Part shown: one piece after another, positions 22,922-34,405 of the stretch
Position numbering within the stretch: the stretch's first letter is position 1
Layout of the letters: each line of letters opens with the position of its first letter
NCBI GenBank assembly: GCA_009699015.1
Contig: WLOY01000019.1
Span: forward strand, 1 to 34,998
Source of the DNA: Actinomycetota bacterium
GTDB lineage: Bacteria; Actinomycetota; Actinomycetes; S36-B12
Direction: 5' to 3'
DNA length: 34,998 nt
Notes under the pieces: generated by a model
What the model was told of the DNA's origin: nothing
What the model saw: the letters and a program-made list of their open reading frames with translations, nothing else
The model's database searches: none
Made by a program: the position numbers and the translations under genes

Positions 22922-24858
22922 GAGAGCCTCACCAGGACCAGTGCGAGCAGGACAAGGACAGTGCCGCCGACCATGGAAAGGGCGTAGGAGCGGGCGAATC
23001 CGGACTGATACCGGCGCATGCGCCCGGACGCGCCACCAACAAGCGCAGCACTCCCGTTCACCAATCCATCGACCACGCGGCCGTCGAACCAGATGAGCAC
23101 CCTGGAGAGCAAGTACGAGGGTCGCACGATGAGCCCCTCGTTCACTGCATCGCCATAGAGATCAGCGCGGGCAGCACGGGTCAGCAGTGACCCGCGCGGC
23201 GCGACGATCGGCACCTCTCGACGTGCGTAGCTGATCCAGCCGATGACCGATCCGACGATGACGAACGCAAGCGAGATGGCGATGACTGCCGAGGTCGACA
23301 GCGGCGAGGGCTCGGTCGAGTACCCGACGACCGGTTCCAGCCAGGTTTCGATATTGCCCCAGAACAGGAGCGCCATGCCGAGGAATGTCGATCCGATTGC
23401 CAAGATGATGAGCGGGATGGTCATGACCTTCGGTGACTCGTGCGGGTGGGCATCATCCTCCCAGCGGGCCTTGCCGAAGAACGTCATCGCGACCATTCGG
23501 GTCATGTAGAAACCGGTGATTCCAGCCGCGAGGATCGCAAGGCTGCCGATGATCGGGCTACGTTCGAAGGCCGCGTGGATTATCTCGTCCTTAGACCAGA
23601 ATCCGGAGAATGGCGGGATACCGATGATCGCCAGATAGCCCGCCATGAAGGTGATGAACGTGACGACCATCGCCGCCCGCAGGGCTCCGTACCGTCGCAT
23701 GTTCACGTTGTCGTTCATGCCGTGCATGACCGAACCCGCGCCAAGGAAGAGCCCGGCCTTGAAGACTCCGTGGGTGAGGAGGTGGAAGATCGCAAACACG
23801 TAGCCGATGGGCCCGAGGCCTACGGCCATGATCATGTAGCCGATCTGGCTCATCGTCGAGCCCGCCAGCGACTTCTTGATGTCGTCCTTGGCCGAACCGA
23901 TGATCGCGCCCATGAAGATCGTGATGAGGCCGACGACGACGACGGCGGTTGCCGCCCAGACTGCGCGATCGTAGATCGCGTTGCTTCGGGCGATGAGGTA
24001 GACCCCCGCGGTGACCATGGTGGCGGCGTGGATGAGGGCCGAGACCGGAGTGGGGCCCTCCATGGCATCGAGCAGCCACGCTTGCAGCGGGAACTGCGCA
24101 GACTTGCCCGCGGCTGCGAGCAGCAGGAGCAGGCCGATCGCGGTGAGGGTTCCCTCATTGACCTCGCTTGCCTGCCCGAACACATCATCGAAGGTCACCG
24201 ATCCAAACGTGACGAAGATGACCATGATCGCGATGCTGAGTCCGACGTCGCCAACGCGGTTGATGATGAATGCCTTCTTCGCTGCAGCCGCGGCGCTGGG
24301 CTTGTGCTGCCAGAACCCGATGAGCAGGTAGCTCGCCAGTCCGACGCCCTCCCATCCGACGTACAGGAGCAGGTAGTTGTTCGCGAGGACGAGGAGCAGC
24401 ATCGCCGCGACGAAGAGGTTGAGGTACCCGAAGAACTTGCGCCGGTTCGGGTCGTGCTCCATGTAGCCGAGCGAGTAGACATGGATGAGTGCTCCGACGA
24501 TGGTGATGAGGAGCACGAACACCATCGAGAGCTGATCGAGCTGGAAGGCCATGTCCGCCTCGAACTGGCCGGCGAACACCCAGGTGAACAGGCTCTGCCC
24601 GATCGAGCGCTCCTCGGCACCGCGGCCCATGAGACCCACGACCATGAGAATGCCGAGGCAGGCGGATGCCGTTACGGTGAGAACAGCAAGGTACGGGCCC
24701 CACCTGTTCGTTCGCCGCCCGCCGAGCAGGAGCACGGCCGCACCGAGCAGCGGCAGCGCAATAAGCAGCCAGATCAGCGAAAACACGCCCTCTGCGGGCA
24801 TGATCTCCTGAAGCGTGGGTGCGCCTTCCGCCCAGACGACAGCGCCGGCGTTGATCAC
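22918..24858 (-). CDS. nuoL: NADH-quinone oxidoreductase subunit L
   Basis: The distal antiporter-like subunit has 646 residues. It has the family's extra C-terminal part: a long lateral helix region after about residue 500 and a final membrane helix ([13 protein letters not shown]). Key residues are E170 in [19 protein letters not shown]252 in [20 protein letters not shown], and [18 protein letters not shown] (268-285), which identifies NuoL. The start is GTG at 24858 with a strong GAGGAGG site 4 bases upstream. This GTG also overlaps the stop of a nine-codon ORF (see 24855-24884). The 90-base gap before it is the longest break inside the nuo operon. Confidence 0.96.
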   Translation of the reverse strand: MINAGAVVWAEGAPTLQEIMPAEGVFSLIWLLIALPLLGAAVLLLGGRRTNRWGPYLAVLTVTASACLGILMVVGLMGRGAEERSIGQSLFTWVFAGQFEADMAFQLDQLSMVFVLLITIVGALIHVYSLGYMEHDPNRRKFFGYLNLFVAAMLLLVLANNYLLLYVGWEGVGLASYLLIGFWQHKPSAAAAAKKAFIINRVGDVGLSIAIMVIFVTFGSVTFDDVFGQASEVNEGTLTAIGLLLLLAAAGKSAQFPLQAWLLDAMEGPTPVSALIHAATMVTAGVYLIARSNAIYDRAVWAATAVVVVGLITIFMGAIIGSAKDDIKKSLAGSTMSQIGYMIMAVGLGPIGYVFAIFHLLTHGVFKAGLFLGAGSVMHGMNDNVNMRRYGALRAAMVVTFITFMAGYLAIIGIPPFSGFWSKDEIIHAAFERSPIIGSLAILAAGITGFYMTRMVAMTFFGKARWEDDAHPHESPKVMTIPLIILAIGSTFLGMALLFWGNIETWLEPVVGYSTEPSPLSTSAVIAISLAFVIVGSVIGWISYARREVPIVAPRGSLLTRAARADLYGDAVNEGLIVRPSYLLSRVLIWFDGRVVDGLVNGSAALVGGASGRMRRYQSGFARSYALSMVGGTVLVLLALVLVRLS

Positions 24859-24884
24859 CGCGCCTCCTCGTTCGTCACGTTCAT
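24855..24884 (-). CDS. Possible nine-codon leader ORF coupled to nuoL
   Basis: Between nuoK and nuoL the minus strand contains ATG (24884-24882) followed by codons for NVTNEEAR and then TGA (24857-24855). The TGA overlaps the nuoL GTG in the same GTGA arrangement used between the real genes of this operon. A GGATAGGA sequence precedes the ATG. It may raise ribosome density at nuoL by coupling after the 90-base gap, or may be chance. Confidence 0.25.
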   Translation of the reverse strand: MNVTNEEAR

Positions 24885-24948
24885 GTCCTATCCGTTGTCG
24901 AGTGCCCCGGATGCTCCCGGGCGGTGTTCTGTTCCCGCGCTGTGTTCG

Positions 24949-25248
24949 TTAGTACTTGAGCAGGTTGGGCTCGTCGATCGATGCCGATCGCCGGGTTCGG
25001 AAGATGGTGACGATGATGGCGAGCCCGACGACAACCTCGGCCGCTGCAACGACCATGACGAAGAATGCGACGACCTGGCCATCAAGGTTGCCATTCATTC
25101 GCGCGAACGCCACGAAGGCGAGGTTCGCTGCATTGAGCATGAGCTCGACGCACATGAAGACGATGATCGCGTTGCGCCGAACGAGCACGCCGACGGCGCC
25201 GATCGAGAACAGGATCGCGGAAAGGATGACGACATTGGACGGATTCAC
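24949..25248 (-). CDS. nuoK: NADH-quinone oxidoreductase subunit K
   Basis: A small three-helix membrane subunit of 99 residues, the usual length. The two conserved membrane glutamates of the proton path are visible: E35 in [16 protein letters not shown] and E71 in [15 protein letters not shown]. The C-terminus [17 protein letters not shown] is typical of actinobacterial NuoK. The GTG start at 25248 overlaps the nuoJ stop (GTGA). Confidence 0.96.
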   Translation of the reverse strand: MNPSNVVILSAILFSIGAVGVLVRRNAIIVFMCVELMLNAANLAFVAFARMNGNLDGQVVAFFVMVVAAAEVVVGLAIIVTIFRTRRSASIDEPNLLKY

Positions 25249-25997
25249 TGTGAGTCGACCTCCTTGATCTCGTTGACCTCGTGGTGATCGACCGCTCGGG
25301 CATCGCCTCGCGCCTGAAGGGGACGGGGGATGCTCTCCTCGCTGATCGAACCGTCTGGAAGCAGCGCCGGGGTGTCGACCGCATTGTGTCGTGCGTACAC
25401 GCCCGGGGTCGGGAGGTTACCGGGATGCACCCCCGACCGGAAGCGCGCCTTCGACAGTTCCTCCTGCGTCGCTCGGGGTATCCAGCGCTCGCGATGGGCA
25501 AGCATCATGGCTCCGAGTGCCGCGGTGATGAGCAGGGCCGAGGTCGCCTCAAATGCGATGAGGTAGTCGGTGAAGATGAGCCGGGCAATGCCCTCGACAT
25601 TGCCGCCGTCGACGCTGTTCGCCTCGACGAGCCCGACAGTCTCGGCGTTGACGAGTCCGTTGCCCACTCCCACGACGAGCAGCACTGCGAGGCCGAGGCC
25701 GAGCACGATCGCCGGGATCCGCTGGCCCTTGAGGGTTTCGATGAGCGAATCGGACGAGTCGACTCCGACGACCATGAGCACGAAGAGGAAGAGCATCATC
25801 ACCGCGCCCGTGTAGACGATGACCTGCACCATGCCGAGGAAGGGCGCCGCATTCGCGATGTAGAGGACTGCGAGGTTGATCATCGTGAACGCGACCCAAA
25901 GCGCGCTGTGCACTGCCTTGCGCGAGAGCACGAGCCCGAGTGCGCCGATGACGGCGAACGTGCCGCTGATCCAGAACACCCAGTCCTCGCCGCTCAC
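25245..25997 (-). CDS. nuoJ: NADH-quinone oxidoreductase subunit J
   Basis: A membrane subunit with five N-terminal helices, including [40 protein letters not shown] and [20 protein letters not shown], which together are diagnostic for NuoJ. At 250 residues it is longer than the roughly 165-200 usual in proteobacteria. The extra length is a hydrophilic C-terminal tail from about residue 180, common in actinobacterial NuoJ. The GTG start at 25997 overlaps the nuoI stop (GTGA). Confidence 0.95.
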   Translation of the reverse strand: MSGEDWVFWISGTFAVIGALGLVLSRKAVHSALWVAFTMINLAVLYIANAAPFLGMVQVIVYTGAVMMLFLFVLMVVGVDSSDSLIETLKGQRIPAIVLGLGLAVLLVVGVGNGLVNAETVGLVEANSVDGGNVEGIARLIFTDYLIAFEATSALLITAALGAMMLAHRERWIPRATQEELSKARFRSGVHPGNLPTPGVYARHNAVDTPALLPDGSISEESIPRPLQARGDARAVDHHEVNEIKEVDSQ

Positions 25998-26563
25998 GAG
26001 GTTGCCTCAGTGACGTCGGCGTCCGGCCGGCCGGCGGCCTGCGCCGGAACCGAGCCCTTGACCTTGCCTGCGTAGTAATCAGTGTCGGTGAGGCCAGGCA
26101 CCATCGGGTGCGGCGCGGGCAGCATGCCCGGCAGCATCGGCCCGAGCAGATCGACCTTCTCGTAGATGAGCGAGGCACGGCTCGAGTCGGCAAGCTCGTA
26201 GTCGTTCGTCATCGTGAGGGCGCGGGTCGGGCACGCCTCGATGCACAGGCCGCAGAAAATGCAGCGCAGGTAGTTGATCTGGTACACCCGCCCGTAGCGC
26301 TCACCGGGGGAGAATCGCTCCTCCTCGCTGTTCGAGGCGCCCTCGACGAAGATGGCATCCGCCGGGCACGCCCATGCGCACAATTCGCAGCCGATGCACT
26401 TCTCGAGGCCGTCGGCCCACCGATTGAGTTGGTGACGACCATGGAATCGCGGCTTCGGCGGGTACTTGTCCCGGTCCTCGGGATACTGCTCGGTGACCAC
26501 CTTCTTGAACATCGTGAAGAAGGTGACCCCGAAGCCGCGGGCGGCCTGGGGTAGTTCAGCCAT
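25994..26563 (-). CDS. nuoI: NADH-quinone oxidoreductase subunit I
   Basis: This peripheral-arm ferredoxin-like subunit carries clusters N6a and N6b. The 189-residue product has the N-terminal amphipathic segment [19 protein letters not shown] that anchors NuoI to the membrane arm. Two [4Fe-4S] motifs follow: C56, C59, C62, C66 and C101, C104, C107, C111. The C-terminal tail after LIYEK is an actinobacterial extension. The ATG at 26563 overlaps the nuoH stop by 8 bases and follows CAGGAGG. The frame is open further upstream but that stretch is inside nuoH. Compare the shorter second copy at 12524-12910. Confidence 0.96.
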   Translation of the reverse strand: MAELPQAARGFGVTFFTMFKKVVTEQYPEDRDKYPPKPRFHGRHQLNRWADGLEKCIGCELCAWACPADAIFVEGASNSEEERFSPGERYGRVYQINYLRCIFCGLCIEACPTRALTMTNDYELADSSRASLIYEKVDLLGPMLPGMLPAPHPMVPGLTDTDYYAGKVKGSVPAQAAGRPDADVTEATS

Positions 26564-27881
26564 CGATGGCCTCCTGGGTGACGTCGCTTCGGTCCTGCAC
26601 GATGGTGACGCCGGCGCGGGCGCGGCGCGACGTGCCCACCGCCTGCTGGCCTGGCAAGGGTGGCACGGGGTAGCCGCCTGCCATCGGGTCGAAGGCGAGG
26701 TTCGCCTCGGCCTCCTCCCGGGCCGCCCTGGCCGCAGCGCGGCGGTCGGAGCGCGACTGGAATGCCCACGAGACGATGAGCAGGATCGCGATCGTCGCGG
26801 CACCACCGATAAGCAATTCACGGTTCGTGAGGACGACGTCGTCACGGAGCACCCGGGCGGTTGCCACGATGAGGATCCACACGATCGAGACCGGAATGAG
26901 CACCTTCCAGCCGAACCTCATGAACTGGTCGTAGCGCATGCGTGGCAGGGTCGCGCGCAGCCAGATGAACATGAAGATGAAGACCTGCACCTTGATGAGC
27001 CACCACAGCATCGGCCACCAGCCGGTCATGGCGCCGTCCCAGAGGGACAGCGGCCATGGCGCGATGTAGCCGCCGAGGAAGAGCGTCGTGGCCAATGCGG
27101 AGACGGTCACCATGTTGATGTACTCGGCGAGGAAGAAGAGCGCGAACTTCAGGCTCGAGTACTCGGTGTGGAATCCTCCGACGAGTTCGCCCTCGGCCTC
27201 GGGCAGGTCGAAGGGTGCCCGGTTCGTTTCGCCGACCATGGCGGTGACGTAGATGAGGAAGGACGGCAGCAGGATCACCGCGTACCAGATCGGCTCCTGG
27301 GCGATGACGATCGCCGAGGTCGACATCGACCCTGCGTACAGGAACACCGCGACGAAGGACAGTCCCATGGCGATCTCGTACGAGATCATCTGGGCGCTTG
27401 AGCGCAGTCCGCCGAGCAGCGGGTAGGTCGAGCCCGACGCCCATCCCGCGAGGACGATTCCGTAGATGCCGATGGAGGCGATCGCGAGCACGTAGAGCAC
27501 CGACACCGGGAAGTCGGTCAGCTGGAGCGGGGTCTCGACGCCGAAGATGGACACCGTCGGACCGAAGGGGATGACGGCGAACGCGATGAACGCGGTGGTG
27601 GCCGAAATGACCGGGGCGATCCAGTAGACGGCGAGATGCGCCCCCTTCGGGATGATCTCCTCCTTGAGCGCCAGCTTGATGCCGTCCATGAGGGACTGCA
27701 GGAGTCCGAAGGGGCCGACGCGGTTGGGCCCCACACGGTGCTGCATGCGCGCGACCACCCGTCGCTCCCACCAGATGGTGAAGAGGGTGAGGAGGACAAG
27801 CATGACGAAGATGCCGAGCACCTTCACAAGGACGAGCCACCAAGGGTCCAGGCCGAAGGGGCCGAACGTCGGATCGGTCAT
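26556..27881 (-). CDS. nuoH: NADH-quinone oxidoreductase subunit H
   Basis: The heel subunit joins the two arms and forms much of the quinone cavity. It has eight membrane helices. Conserved quinone-site loops are visible: [20 protein letters not shown] near the start and [20 protein letters not shown] followed by [17 protein letters not shown]. The 441-residue length exceeds the usual 320-350 because of a hydrophilic C-terminal tail (from about residue 385, ending DVTQEAIDG), as in other actinobacteria. The ATG start overlaps the nuoG stop (ATGA). Confidence 0.96.
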   Translation of the reverse strand: MTDPTFGPFGLDPWWLVLVKVLGIFVMLVLLTLFTIWWERRVVARMQHRVGPNRVGPFGLLQSLMDGIKLALKEEIIPKGAHLAVYWIAPVISATTAFIAFAVIPFGPTVSIFGVETPLQLTDFPVSVLYVLAIASIGIYGIVLAGWASGSTYPLLGGLRSSAQMISYEIAMGLSFVAVFLYAGSMSTSAIVIAQEPIWYAVILLPSFLIYVTAMVGETNRAPFDLPEAEGELVGGFHTEYSSLKFALFFLAEYINMVTVSALATTLFLGGYIAPWPLSLWDGAMTGWWPMLWWLIKVQVFIFMFIWLRATLPRMRYDQFMRFGWKVLIPVSIVWILIVATARVLRDDVVLTNRELLIGGAATIAILLIVSWAFQSRSDRRAAARAAREEAEANLAFDPMAGGYPVPPLPGQQAVGTSRRARAGVTIVQDRSDVTQEAIDG

Positions 27882-30304
27882 GACCTTCCTCCTTCGCGTG
27901 CCTCGGCGGCTCGGACGCTCACGGCATCACCGATGCGAACCCCGAGATCCCGGTAGACCGAGCAGCCGGGCGAGTTGAGCGGCAGGACCACGACGCCATC
28001 GATGACCTCACCGACCTGAACCGGCACTTCGACGCTGCCCTTGGGTCCCGTCACCATCACGGCGGCAGGATTGCCGATCGAGGCCGCGGTGCGGGCGGAC
28101 ATCGCTGCGACGACGGGCCGCGCGGTTGCCGCGAGGAAGGGCTCGCCTTCCTGCATGACGCCCGCATCGATGAGGGCGCGCCAGGCCACAAGCGCGAGGA
28201 GCGCACCATCTCGCGGTGCACTCGCGACCGGTGCACTCCAGGCCCCGTATGCGGGGGCCAGGTTTCGCTGGCCGCCCCACGGGCCAAGTGCGCCGAGTTC
28301 GCGGCGAATGCCAGCAACGTCATGGACGCCCAGACGACGCTCCATCGTGGTCGCGATCATGCCGAGCACCATCGCGTCGCTTTGAGCTAGGGAGTCGCGG
28401 AAGACCTGGCCGAAGGGGCGGGGTCTTCCCTCCCAGTCAAGGAAGGTTCCGGACTTCTCGGTGACGACGGCGACGGGGAACACGACATCGGCACGCTCGG
28501 TTATCGCCGAATGGTGGTTTTCGAGGGCGATGATGAAGCCTGCCCCGGCGATGGCTGCCTCGGCAAGCTCATGGTCCGGGTAGTCGGCAAGCTCGACCCC
28601 GCCTGTGATGAGGGCCGCAAGGCGTCCCTCTCGCGCCGCCATCAGCAACTGCTCGCCGGCGAGGCCGATGCCGGTCGGCAGCTCATCTGGGTCGATCCCC
28701 CACGCCGCAGCAACCTCGGTTCGTGCGGTGGGATCGAGGAGTTGGCGTCCGCCCGGGAGCAGGCCGGCAAGCGCACCCGCGTCAAGAGCGCTCCTCTCCC
28801 CCGCACGGCGAGGAACCCATGCCAGCGAAGCACCGGTTTCGGCTGCCAGGGCAGCTACCGCGGATGGCCCGCCTGACACCGCCGCGATCCGCTCACCGAC
28901 GAGGATGATCGCCCCCGGCTGTCCGAGGGCGCTCTTGATATCGGCGGGAAGTGTCTGAATAGCTTGCGCCTCGGCGCCGGGCAGTGCCGAGATGAGCTCA
29001 CCGCGCACCTTGGCAAGTCCCTTGGTCGCGACTGCCCCGACGCTCACGATCCTGGTTCGACCGGCCCGGGCCGCCTTGCGAAGGCGGAGGAACACAATCG
29101 GGGACTCATCCTCCGGCTCAAGTGCGACGGTCAGGACGATCGGCGCTTGCTCGAGCGACGCATAGGTGGTCGTCACTGGGGAGCCGGCGATGACGGCTGC
29201 GAGGAACACTGCCTCCTCACCCGAACTCTCGCGGACCCTGAAGTCGATGTTGTCACTGCCGAGCACCACCCGCGTGAAGCGCGCGTAGGCGTAGGCATCT
29301 TCGACGGTCGACCGACCGCCGACGAGCACACCGGTCGCTGAGCCGGCCGCGGCAAGCCCTCGCGCGGCAGCGTCGAGCGCCTCGGGCCACGATGCCGGCC
29401 GTAGTTCGCCATCCTCGCGGACCATTGGGCTGGAGATGCGGCCCTCGCGAAGGTAGGGGAAAGCGAACCTTCCCTTGTCGCAGTTCCACTCCTCGTTCAC
29501 ATCCGGGTCATCCCAGGCCAGGCGGCGGGTGACCGTACCCCTGCGGTAGTCAGTGCGAAGGGAGCATCCCGATGCGCAGTGCTCGCAGGTGGTGGGAACG
29601 GACACCAGGTCGAAGGGCCTGGCCCGGAAGCGGTAGGCAGCGCTCGTGAGCGCACCGACCGGGCAGATCTGCACGGTGTTGCCGGAGAAGTAGGAGTCGA
29701 AGGGCTGATCCGCCGCGGTCCCGACCTGCTGCTTGGCTCCGCGCTCGAGCAGTTCGAGCATTGGATCACCGGCGATCTGGTCTGCGAACCGGGTGCAGCG
29801 CGCGCATGAAACGCAGCGCTCCCGATCGAGGAGGATCTCGGCGCTCACGTTGATCGGCTTGTCGAAGACCCGCTTCTCTCCGTCGAACCGAGACTCTGGG
29901 CGCCCGACCGACATCGCTTGGTTCTGCAGCGGGCATTCGCCACCCTTGTCGCACACCGGGCAGTCGAGGGGATGGTTGAGCAGCAGGAACTCGAGCACGC
30001 CCTCCTGCGCCTCTCGGGCAACCGGCGAGGACATTTGCGTTCGGATGCTCATGCCGTCGGTGACGACCTGGGCGCATGCCGGCGCGGGCTTCGGCATGCC
30101 CTCGACCTCGATGAGGCACGCACGGCAGGCCGCAACCGGGTCGAGGAGCGGGTGATCGCAGAACCTGGGAATCTCGACCCCCAGAAGCTCTGCCGCCCGG
30201 ATCGCAAGCGTGCCCTTGGGGACCTCGATGGTCACGCCATCGACGGTCACGCTCACCATGTCGACCGCAGCGAGATCGGATCCGGCATTGCTCGTCATCG
30301 TCAT
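27878..30304 (-). CDS. nuoG: NADH-quinone oxidoreductase subunit G
   Basis: The largest peripheral subunit, 808 residues, forms the electron wire from NuoF. Cluster ligands in order: 2Fe-2S C49, C60, C63, C77; 4Fe-4S H111, C115, C118, C124; 4Fe-4S C164, C167, C170, C214. A fourth set, C240, C243, C247, C275, has exactly the CX2CX3CX27C spacing of the optional cluster N7. The remainder is a degenerate molybdopterin oxidoreductase domain with no visible cofactor ligand. The ATG at 30304 overlaps the nuoF stop (ATGA) and follows AGGGG; the frame is open upstream into nuoF without family match. Confidence 0.96.
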   Translation of the reverse strand: MTMTSNAGSDLAAVDMVSVTVDGVTIEVPKGTLAIRAAELLGVEIPRFCDHPLLDPVAACRACLIEVEGMPKPAPACAQVVTDGMSIRTQMSSPVAREAQEGVLEFLLLNHPLDCPVCDKGGECPLQNQAMSVGRPESRFDGEKRVFDKPINVSAEILLDRERCVSCARCTRFADQIAGDPMLELLERGAKQQVGTAADQPFDSYFSGNTVQICPVGALTSAAYRFRARPFDLVSVPTTCEHCASGCSLRTDYRRGTVTRRLAWDDPDVNEEWNCDKGRFAFPYLREGRISSPMVREDGELRPASWPEALDAAARGLAAAGSATGVLVGGRSTVEDAYAYARFTRVVLGSDNIDFRVRESSGEEAVFLAAVIAGSPVTTTYASLEQAPIVLTVALEPEDESPIVFLRLRKAARAGRTRIVSVGAVATKGLAKVRGELISALPGAEAQAIQTLPADIKSALGQPGAIILVGERIAAVSGGPSAVAALAAETGASLAWVPRRAGERSALDAGALAGLLPGGRQLLDPTARTEVAAAWGIDPDELPTGIGLAGEQLLMAAREGRLAALITGGVELADYPDHELAEAAIAGAGFIIALENHHSAITERADVVFPVAVVTEKSGTFLDWEGRPRPFGQVFRDSLAQSDAMVLGMIATTMERRLGVHDVAGIRRELGALGPWGGQRNLAPAYGAWSAPVASAPRDGALLALVAWRALIDAGVMQEGEPFLAATARPVVAAMSARTAASIGNPAAVMVTGPKGSVEVPVQVGEVIDGVVVLPLNSPGCSVYRDLGVRIGDAVSVRAAEAREGGRS

Positions 30305-31602
30305 CGTGTTGCCCCTGCGAAGAGATATGACGCGACCGGGTCGAATTGCTCGTCGGCCGAGGTGTGGGTCGCGGCGAGGAACTCGTCGCGGAAGTACTTC
30401 AGGGCCGCCGGATAAGGGGTGGCAGCAGCGTCGCCGAGGGCGCAGAACGAGCGGCCGGCGATCTGCGTGCATACGTGGGCGATCTTCTCGACATCGGCCT
30501 CATGCCCATGACCGTGCTCAAAGCGCTCGAGCATCCCGGTGATCCAGTAGGTGCCCTCACGGCACGGGGTGCACTTGCCGCATGACTCGTGCTTGTAGAA
30601 CTCCAGCCAGCGGGTGACCGCCTTGACGACGCTCACCGTCTCGTCGAAGACCATCGGCGTGCCCGTGCCGAGCATCGTGCCGGCACCCGCCATGTCCTCG
30701 TAGGTGAGCGGCAGGTCGAGGTGCTCCTCGACGAGCATCGGGACCGATGAGCCCCCGGGGATCCAGAACTTCAGCTTGCGGCCATCGCGCATGCCACCCG
30801 CGTAGTCGAGCAGCTCACGCATGGTGATGCCGAGCGGTGCCTCGAAGATCCCGGGGCGATTCACGTGTCCGGACACCGCGAACACCTTGAAGCCAGGAGA
30901 CTTCTCGGTGCCGAACTGACGCAGCCACGCTGCGCCGCGCTCGATGATGTAAGGGATGTTCGCGATCGTCTCGACGTTGTTGATCACGGTCGGCGACGCA
31001 TACAGCCCGGCGACCGCAGGGAATGGGGGCTTGAGGCGCGGCTGGCCGCGGTAGCCCTCGAGCGAGTCGAGGAGCGCTGTCTCCTCGCCGCAGATATAGG
31101 CGCCGGCCCCTGCATGCACGACGATGTCGAGCGAGAAATCGGTGCCGAGGATGTTCTTGCCCACGAACCCAGCCGCGCGTGCCTGCCCGACTGCATTCGC
31201 GACCTTGCGAAGTGCGTTGGGGACCTCGCCGCGGATGTAGATGAACGCGTGGCTCGCCCGGATCGCGTAGCTCGCGATGATCACACCCTCGACGAGTGCG
31301 TGCGGGTTCGCCATCATGATGGGGATGTCCTTGCACGCCCCCGGCTCGGACTCATCGGCATTGACGACGAGGTAATGCGCCTTGCCGTCATTCTGCGGAA
31401 CGAAGCCCCACTTCATCCCGGTCGGGAAGCCCGCGCCGCCTCGTCCGCGCAGCCCCGAATCCTTGACCACCTGGATAATCGAGTCAGGATCCTGCTTCAG
31501 GGCTGAGGCGAGTGCGCCATAGCCGCCGAATCGGCGGTAGCCCTCAAGCGTATAGAGGTCAGGGGAGTCCCAGTGCTCGGTGATGACGGGAGTCAGTGTC
31601 AT
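30301..31602 (-). CDS. nuoF: NADH-quinone oxidoreductase subunit F
   Basis: NuoF binds NADH and FMN and starts electron transfer. The 433-residue product has the nucleotide loop GRGGAGFPTGMKW (53-65), NADESEPGACKD (81-92), and GAGAYICGEETALLDSLEG. The N3 cluster ligands are C341, C344, C347 in ESCGKCTPCREG and C387 in RSFCALGD. The ATG at 31602 follows GGAGGGC and lies 4 bases after the nuoE stop. The upstream extension of the frame lies in nuoE and is not coding here. Confidence 0.97.
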   Translation of the reverse strand: MTLTPVITEHWDSPDLYTLEGYRRFGGYGALASALKQDPDSIIQVVKDSGLRGRGGAGFPTGMKWGFVPQNDGKAHYLVVNADESEPGACKDIPIMMANPHALVEGVIIASYAIRASHAFIYIRGEVPNALRKVANAVGQARAAGFVGKNILGTDFSLDIVVHAGAGAYICGEETALLDSLEGYRGQPRLKPPFPAVAGLYASPTVINNVETIANIPYIIERGAAWLRQFGTEKSPGFKVFAVSGHVNRPGIFEAPLGITMRELLDYAGGMRDGRKLKFWIPGGSSVPMLVEEHLDLPLTYEDMAGAGTMLGTGTPMVFDETVSVVKAVTRWLEFYKHESCGKCTPCREGTYWITGMLERFEHGHGHEADVEKIAHVCTQIAGRSFCALGDAAATPYPAALKYFRDEFLAATHTSADEQFDPVASYLFAGATR

Positions 31603-31606
31603 GGGA

Positions 31607-32284
31607 TCAGCCCTCCGTCGTGCTTGCTGCTGCGGTGGATGCCGGAATAGGCGGCGCACTCATGCCGCGCTCCTTGGCGATGCGCAGGCCGGCGAGCATC
31701 TTCTCGTCGACGCTCACGCCCTCGTCTGCGAGTCCGTCATTCGGGAAGGCGAGGGTGCGCTCGGTCGCCGCAAAGTCGCGGATCGCCGGTCCTCTGGTCG
31801 ATTGGACGACCTCGCCGCGCGCAAGCCGGTCGATGACATCGACTGCCGAGACCGGAGTGACGTCGTCCATGAACTCCCAGTCGACGGTCATGACGGGCGC
31901 GTGCGTGCATGCCGCCTGGCACTCGATGCGCTCGAGCCAGAAGCTGGAGTCCTCGCTCGGCGAGTCATGGGTCGTGCCGAGGCGCTCCGCGAGTGCGGCA
32001 TAGACGGCATCGCCGCCGAGGAGTCCGCACAGCGTGTTGATGCAGACGCCGATGTGATGCTGCCCCACCTTCTGACGCTTATACATCGTGTAGAAGGTCG
32101 AGACAGCGGTTACCTCGGCCGAGGTGATGCCGAGCACCTCCGCGCAGGCGTTGATTCCGTCAATCGTCACGTCGCCTTCCTCGCTCTGCACGAGGTGCAG
32201 CATCGGCAGGAGTGCGGAACGCGATCGCGGATAGAGCGCAGCGAGCTGCCGCATCTCATCCCGCACCGCTTCGCTGATGGCCAT
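31607..32284 (-). CDS. nuoE: NADH-quinone oxidoreductase subunit E
   Basis: A thioredoxin-like 2Fe-2S subunit (cluster N1a) next to NuoF. Ligands are C81 and C86 in GVCINTLCG and C122 and C126 in RIECQAACTHAP. The helical N-terminal domain includes LLPMLHLVQSEEG and VSTFYTMYKRQKVG. At 225 residues it is longer than the usual 160-180 because of a low-complexity C-terminal tail rich in Ala and Thr. The ATG at 32284 follows GAAGGA, 34 bases after the nuoD stop. Confidence 0.96.
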   Translation of the reverse strand: MAISEAVRDEMRQLAALYPRSRSALLPMLHLVQSEEGDVTIDGINACAEVLGITSAEVTAVSTFYTMYKRQKVGQHHIGVCINTLCGLLGGDAVYAALAERLGTTHDSPSEDSSFWLERIECQAACTHAPVMTVDWEFMDDVTPVSAVDVIDRLARGEVVQSTRGPAIRDFAATERTLAFPNDGLADEGVSVDEKMLAGLRIAKERGMSAPPIPASTAAASTTEG

Positions 32285-32318
32285 GTTCTCTCAGTTCCTT
32301 CTCGTCTGTGCTGACCGC

Positions 32319-33695
32319 CTAGCGGTCAACACCGCCCATGACGGGATCGATGCTGGCAACGGCTCCGATGATGTCGGCGACCTGGCCGCCCTCCCCCATC
32401 GCCGCGACCGCCTGCAGGTTGGTGAACGACGGATCGCGGAAGTGCACGCGATACGGCCGGGTTCCGCCCGAGCTGACGACATGGCAGCCGAGCTCGCCGC
32501 GCGGTGACTCGATCGCGACGTACGCCTGCCCAGGCTCGACCTTGAAACCCTCGGTGACGAGCTTGAAGTGATGGATGAGGGCCTCCATCGACTCCGACAT
32601 GATCTCCTTGATGTGCTCGGCCGAGTTGCCCTGGCCGTCACTGCCGACGGAGAGCTTCGAGGGCCAGGCGATCTTCTTGTCGGCGACCATGACCGGACCC
32701 GGCTTGAGGCGGTCGAGTGCCTGCTCGACGATTCGCAGCGACTGCTCCATCTCGTTCACCCGGATGAGGAAGCGGCCGTACACATCGCACGTGGTCTCGG
32801 TGACGACCTCGAAATCGTAGTTCTCGTACCCGCAGTACGGCTGCGACTTGCGCAGGTCGTGGGGCAGGCCAGTCGAGCGCAGCACGGGCCCGGTGATGCC
32901 CAGCGCCATGCATCCGGTGAGGTCGAGGTAGCCGATGCCGACCGTGCGGCCCATCCAGATGCTGTTGTCCACGAGAAGGTTCGTCGTGTCCTTGAGGCGC
33001 TTGCGCAGGAGCTTGACGGTGTCGCGGATCTTCTCCTCAGCGCCGTCCGGCAGGTCCTGGGCCACTCCGCCCGGCCGGATGTAGGCGTTGTTCATGCGCA
33101 GGCCGGTGACCATCTCGAAGATGTCGAGGATGAGCTCACGGTCGCGGAAGCCGTAGATCATGGCCGAAAGGGCGCCGAGCTCCATGCCGCCTGTCGCGAG
33201 GGCGACGAGGTGCGAGGAGACGCGGTTGAGCTCCATCATCATGACGCGGATGGTGCTTGCCCGCTCGGGGATGTCATCGGTGATGCCGAGGAGCTTCTCG
33301 ACCGCGAGGCAGTATGCCGTCTCGTTGAACAGCGGGGCGAGGTAGTCCATGCGGGTGACGAAGGTGACGCCCTGCACCCAGGAGCGGAACTCCATGTTCT
33401 TCTCGATGCCCGTGTGCAGGTAGCCGATGCCGCATCGGGCCTCCGTGACGGTCTCGCCATCGAGTTCGAGGATGAGCCGCAGCACGCCATGGGTCGATGG
33501 GTGCTGGGGACCCATGTTCACGACGATGCGTTCCTTCTCACCCTCGGGTGCGGCTGAGATGGTGTCCCAGTCGCCGCCGGAGACGTTGAAGATACGGCCT
33601 TCGGTCGTGTCGTATCCCGGGGCGAAGGGGTCTTCGGCTCCGGGGCCGGTCGACTCAGTGCCGGCGCTCCCGTAGGTCACGTGGTCGGTGGACAT
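32319..33695 (-). CDS. nuoD: NADH-quinone oxidoreductase subunit D
   Basis: This is the 49 kDa subunit, related to the large subunit of [NiFe] hydrogenases without the metal ligands; it forms the quinone pocket with NuoB. The 458-residue product has [39 protein letters not shown] and [22 protein letters not shown] (shown in parts), ending VMGGVDR. The N-terminal 50 residues form a variable acidic extension. The ATG at 33695 shares a base with the nuoC stop (TAATG). It is the only NuoD in the window; the NuoBCI-like cluster has none. Confidence 0.97.
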   Translation of the reverse strand: MSTDHVTYGSAGTESTGPGAEDPFAPGYDTTEGRIFNVSGGDWDTISAAPEGEKERIVVNMGPQHPSTHGVLRLILELDGETVTEARCGIGYLHTGIEKNMEFRSWVQGVTFVTRMDYLAPLFNETAYCLAVEKLLGITDDIPERASTIRVMMMELNRVSSHLVALATGGMELGALSAMIYGFRDRELILDIFEMVTGLRMNNAYIRPGGVAQDLPDGAEEKIRDTVKLLRKRLKDTTNLLVDNSIWMGRTVGIGYLDLTGCMALGITGPVLRSTGLPHDLRKSQPYCGYENYDFEVVTETTCDVYGRFLIRVNEMEQSLRIVEQALDRLKPGPVMVADKKIAWPSKLSVGSDGQGNSAEHIKEIMSESMEALIHHFKLVTEGFKVEPGQAYVAIESPRGELGCHVVSSGGTRPYRVHFRDPSFTNLQAVAAMGEGGQVADIIGAVASIDPVMGGVDR

Positions 33696-34405
33696 TAGTT
33701 GTACGACCTCCGCTGATCCGGTGGGGGAATCGTGGCGCCCTTGTACTCGACCGGGATCCCGCCGAGTGGGTAGTCCTTGCGCTGCGGATGCCCGGGCCAG
33801 TCATCGGGCATGGCAATGCGGGTGAGCGCCGGGTGGCCGTCGAACACGATCCCGAAGAAGTCCCAGGTCTCGCGCTCATGCCAGTCGCAGGTCGGGTAGA
33901 CCGCGACGATGGACGGGATATGCGGATCGGCATCGGCAGCGGTCACCTCGACCCTGATCCGCCGATTGTGGGTGATCGACAGGAAGTGGTAGACGGCATG
34001 GAGTTCTCGGCCGGCATCGCTCGGGTAGTGGACGCCGCTCACGCCGCTGCACATCTCGAAGCGCAGCCCCGGCTCGTCGCGCAGGACCCGGACGAAGGCC
34101 ACGAGGTGCTCGCGCCGGACGAAGAAGGTGATCTCTCCCCGGTCGACGACGACCTTCTCGGTGGCCGACGCGAATGGCAGGCCCTGCTCGGCGAGCGAGA
34201 GCTCGATCTCCTCGGCCACCTCGTCAAACCAGCCGCCGAAAGGTGCCTGCGAGGCTCCCGGCATGACGCGGGGATCGACGAGCCCGCCGAAACCGCTCGT
34301 GTCGCCCGAGCCTTTCACTCCGAAGGCGCCGTCGCGGGCATCGAGGAGTTCGAGGTTCGTGACGCCGGGCGGAATGACCGGGAGCGGGGCGGTCATGTCG
34401 GTCAT
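33695..34405 (-). CDS. nuoC: NADH-quinone oxidoreductase subunit C
   Basis: This is the 30 kDa peripheral subunit, without a cofactor, contacting NuoD, NuoI and NuoB. The 236-residue product has the signature [18 protein letters not shown] and then [17 protein letters not shown] near the C-terminus. The N-terminal 90 residues are a variable region. The ATG at 34405 overlaps the nuoB stop (ATGA). nuoC and nuoD are separate genes here, unlike the fused form of enterobacteria. The second, divergent copy is at 12907-13443. Confidence 0.95.
   Translation of the reverse strand: MTDMTAPLPVIPPGVTNLELLDARDGAFGVKGSGDTSGFGGLVDPRVMPGASQAPFGGWFDEVAEEIELSLAEQGLPFASATEKVVVDRGEITFFVRREHLVAFVRVLRDEPGLRFEMCSGVSGVHYPSDAGRELHAVYHFLSITHNRRIRVEVTAADADPHIPSIVAVYPTCDWHERETWDFFGIVFDGHPALTRIAMPDDWPGHPQRKDYPLGGIPVEYKGATIPPPDQRRSYN

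Noticed and set aside
23440..25287. Plus-strand open frame of about 615 codons opposite nuoL and nuoK
   Set aside because: Its composition (runs of Asp, Glu, Arg, His) is what the antisense of hydrophobic membrane proteins gives in high-GC DNA. The minus strand carries clear NuoL and NuoK motifs, and no family resemblance is seen on the plus strand.
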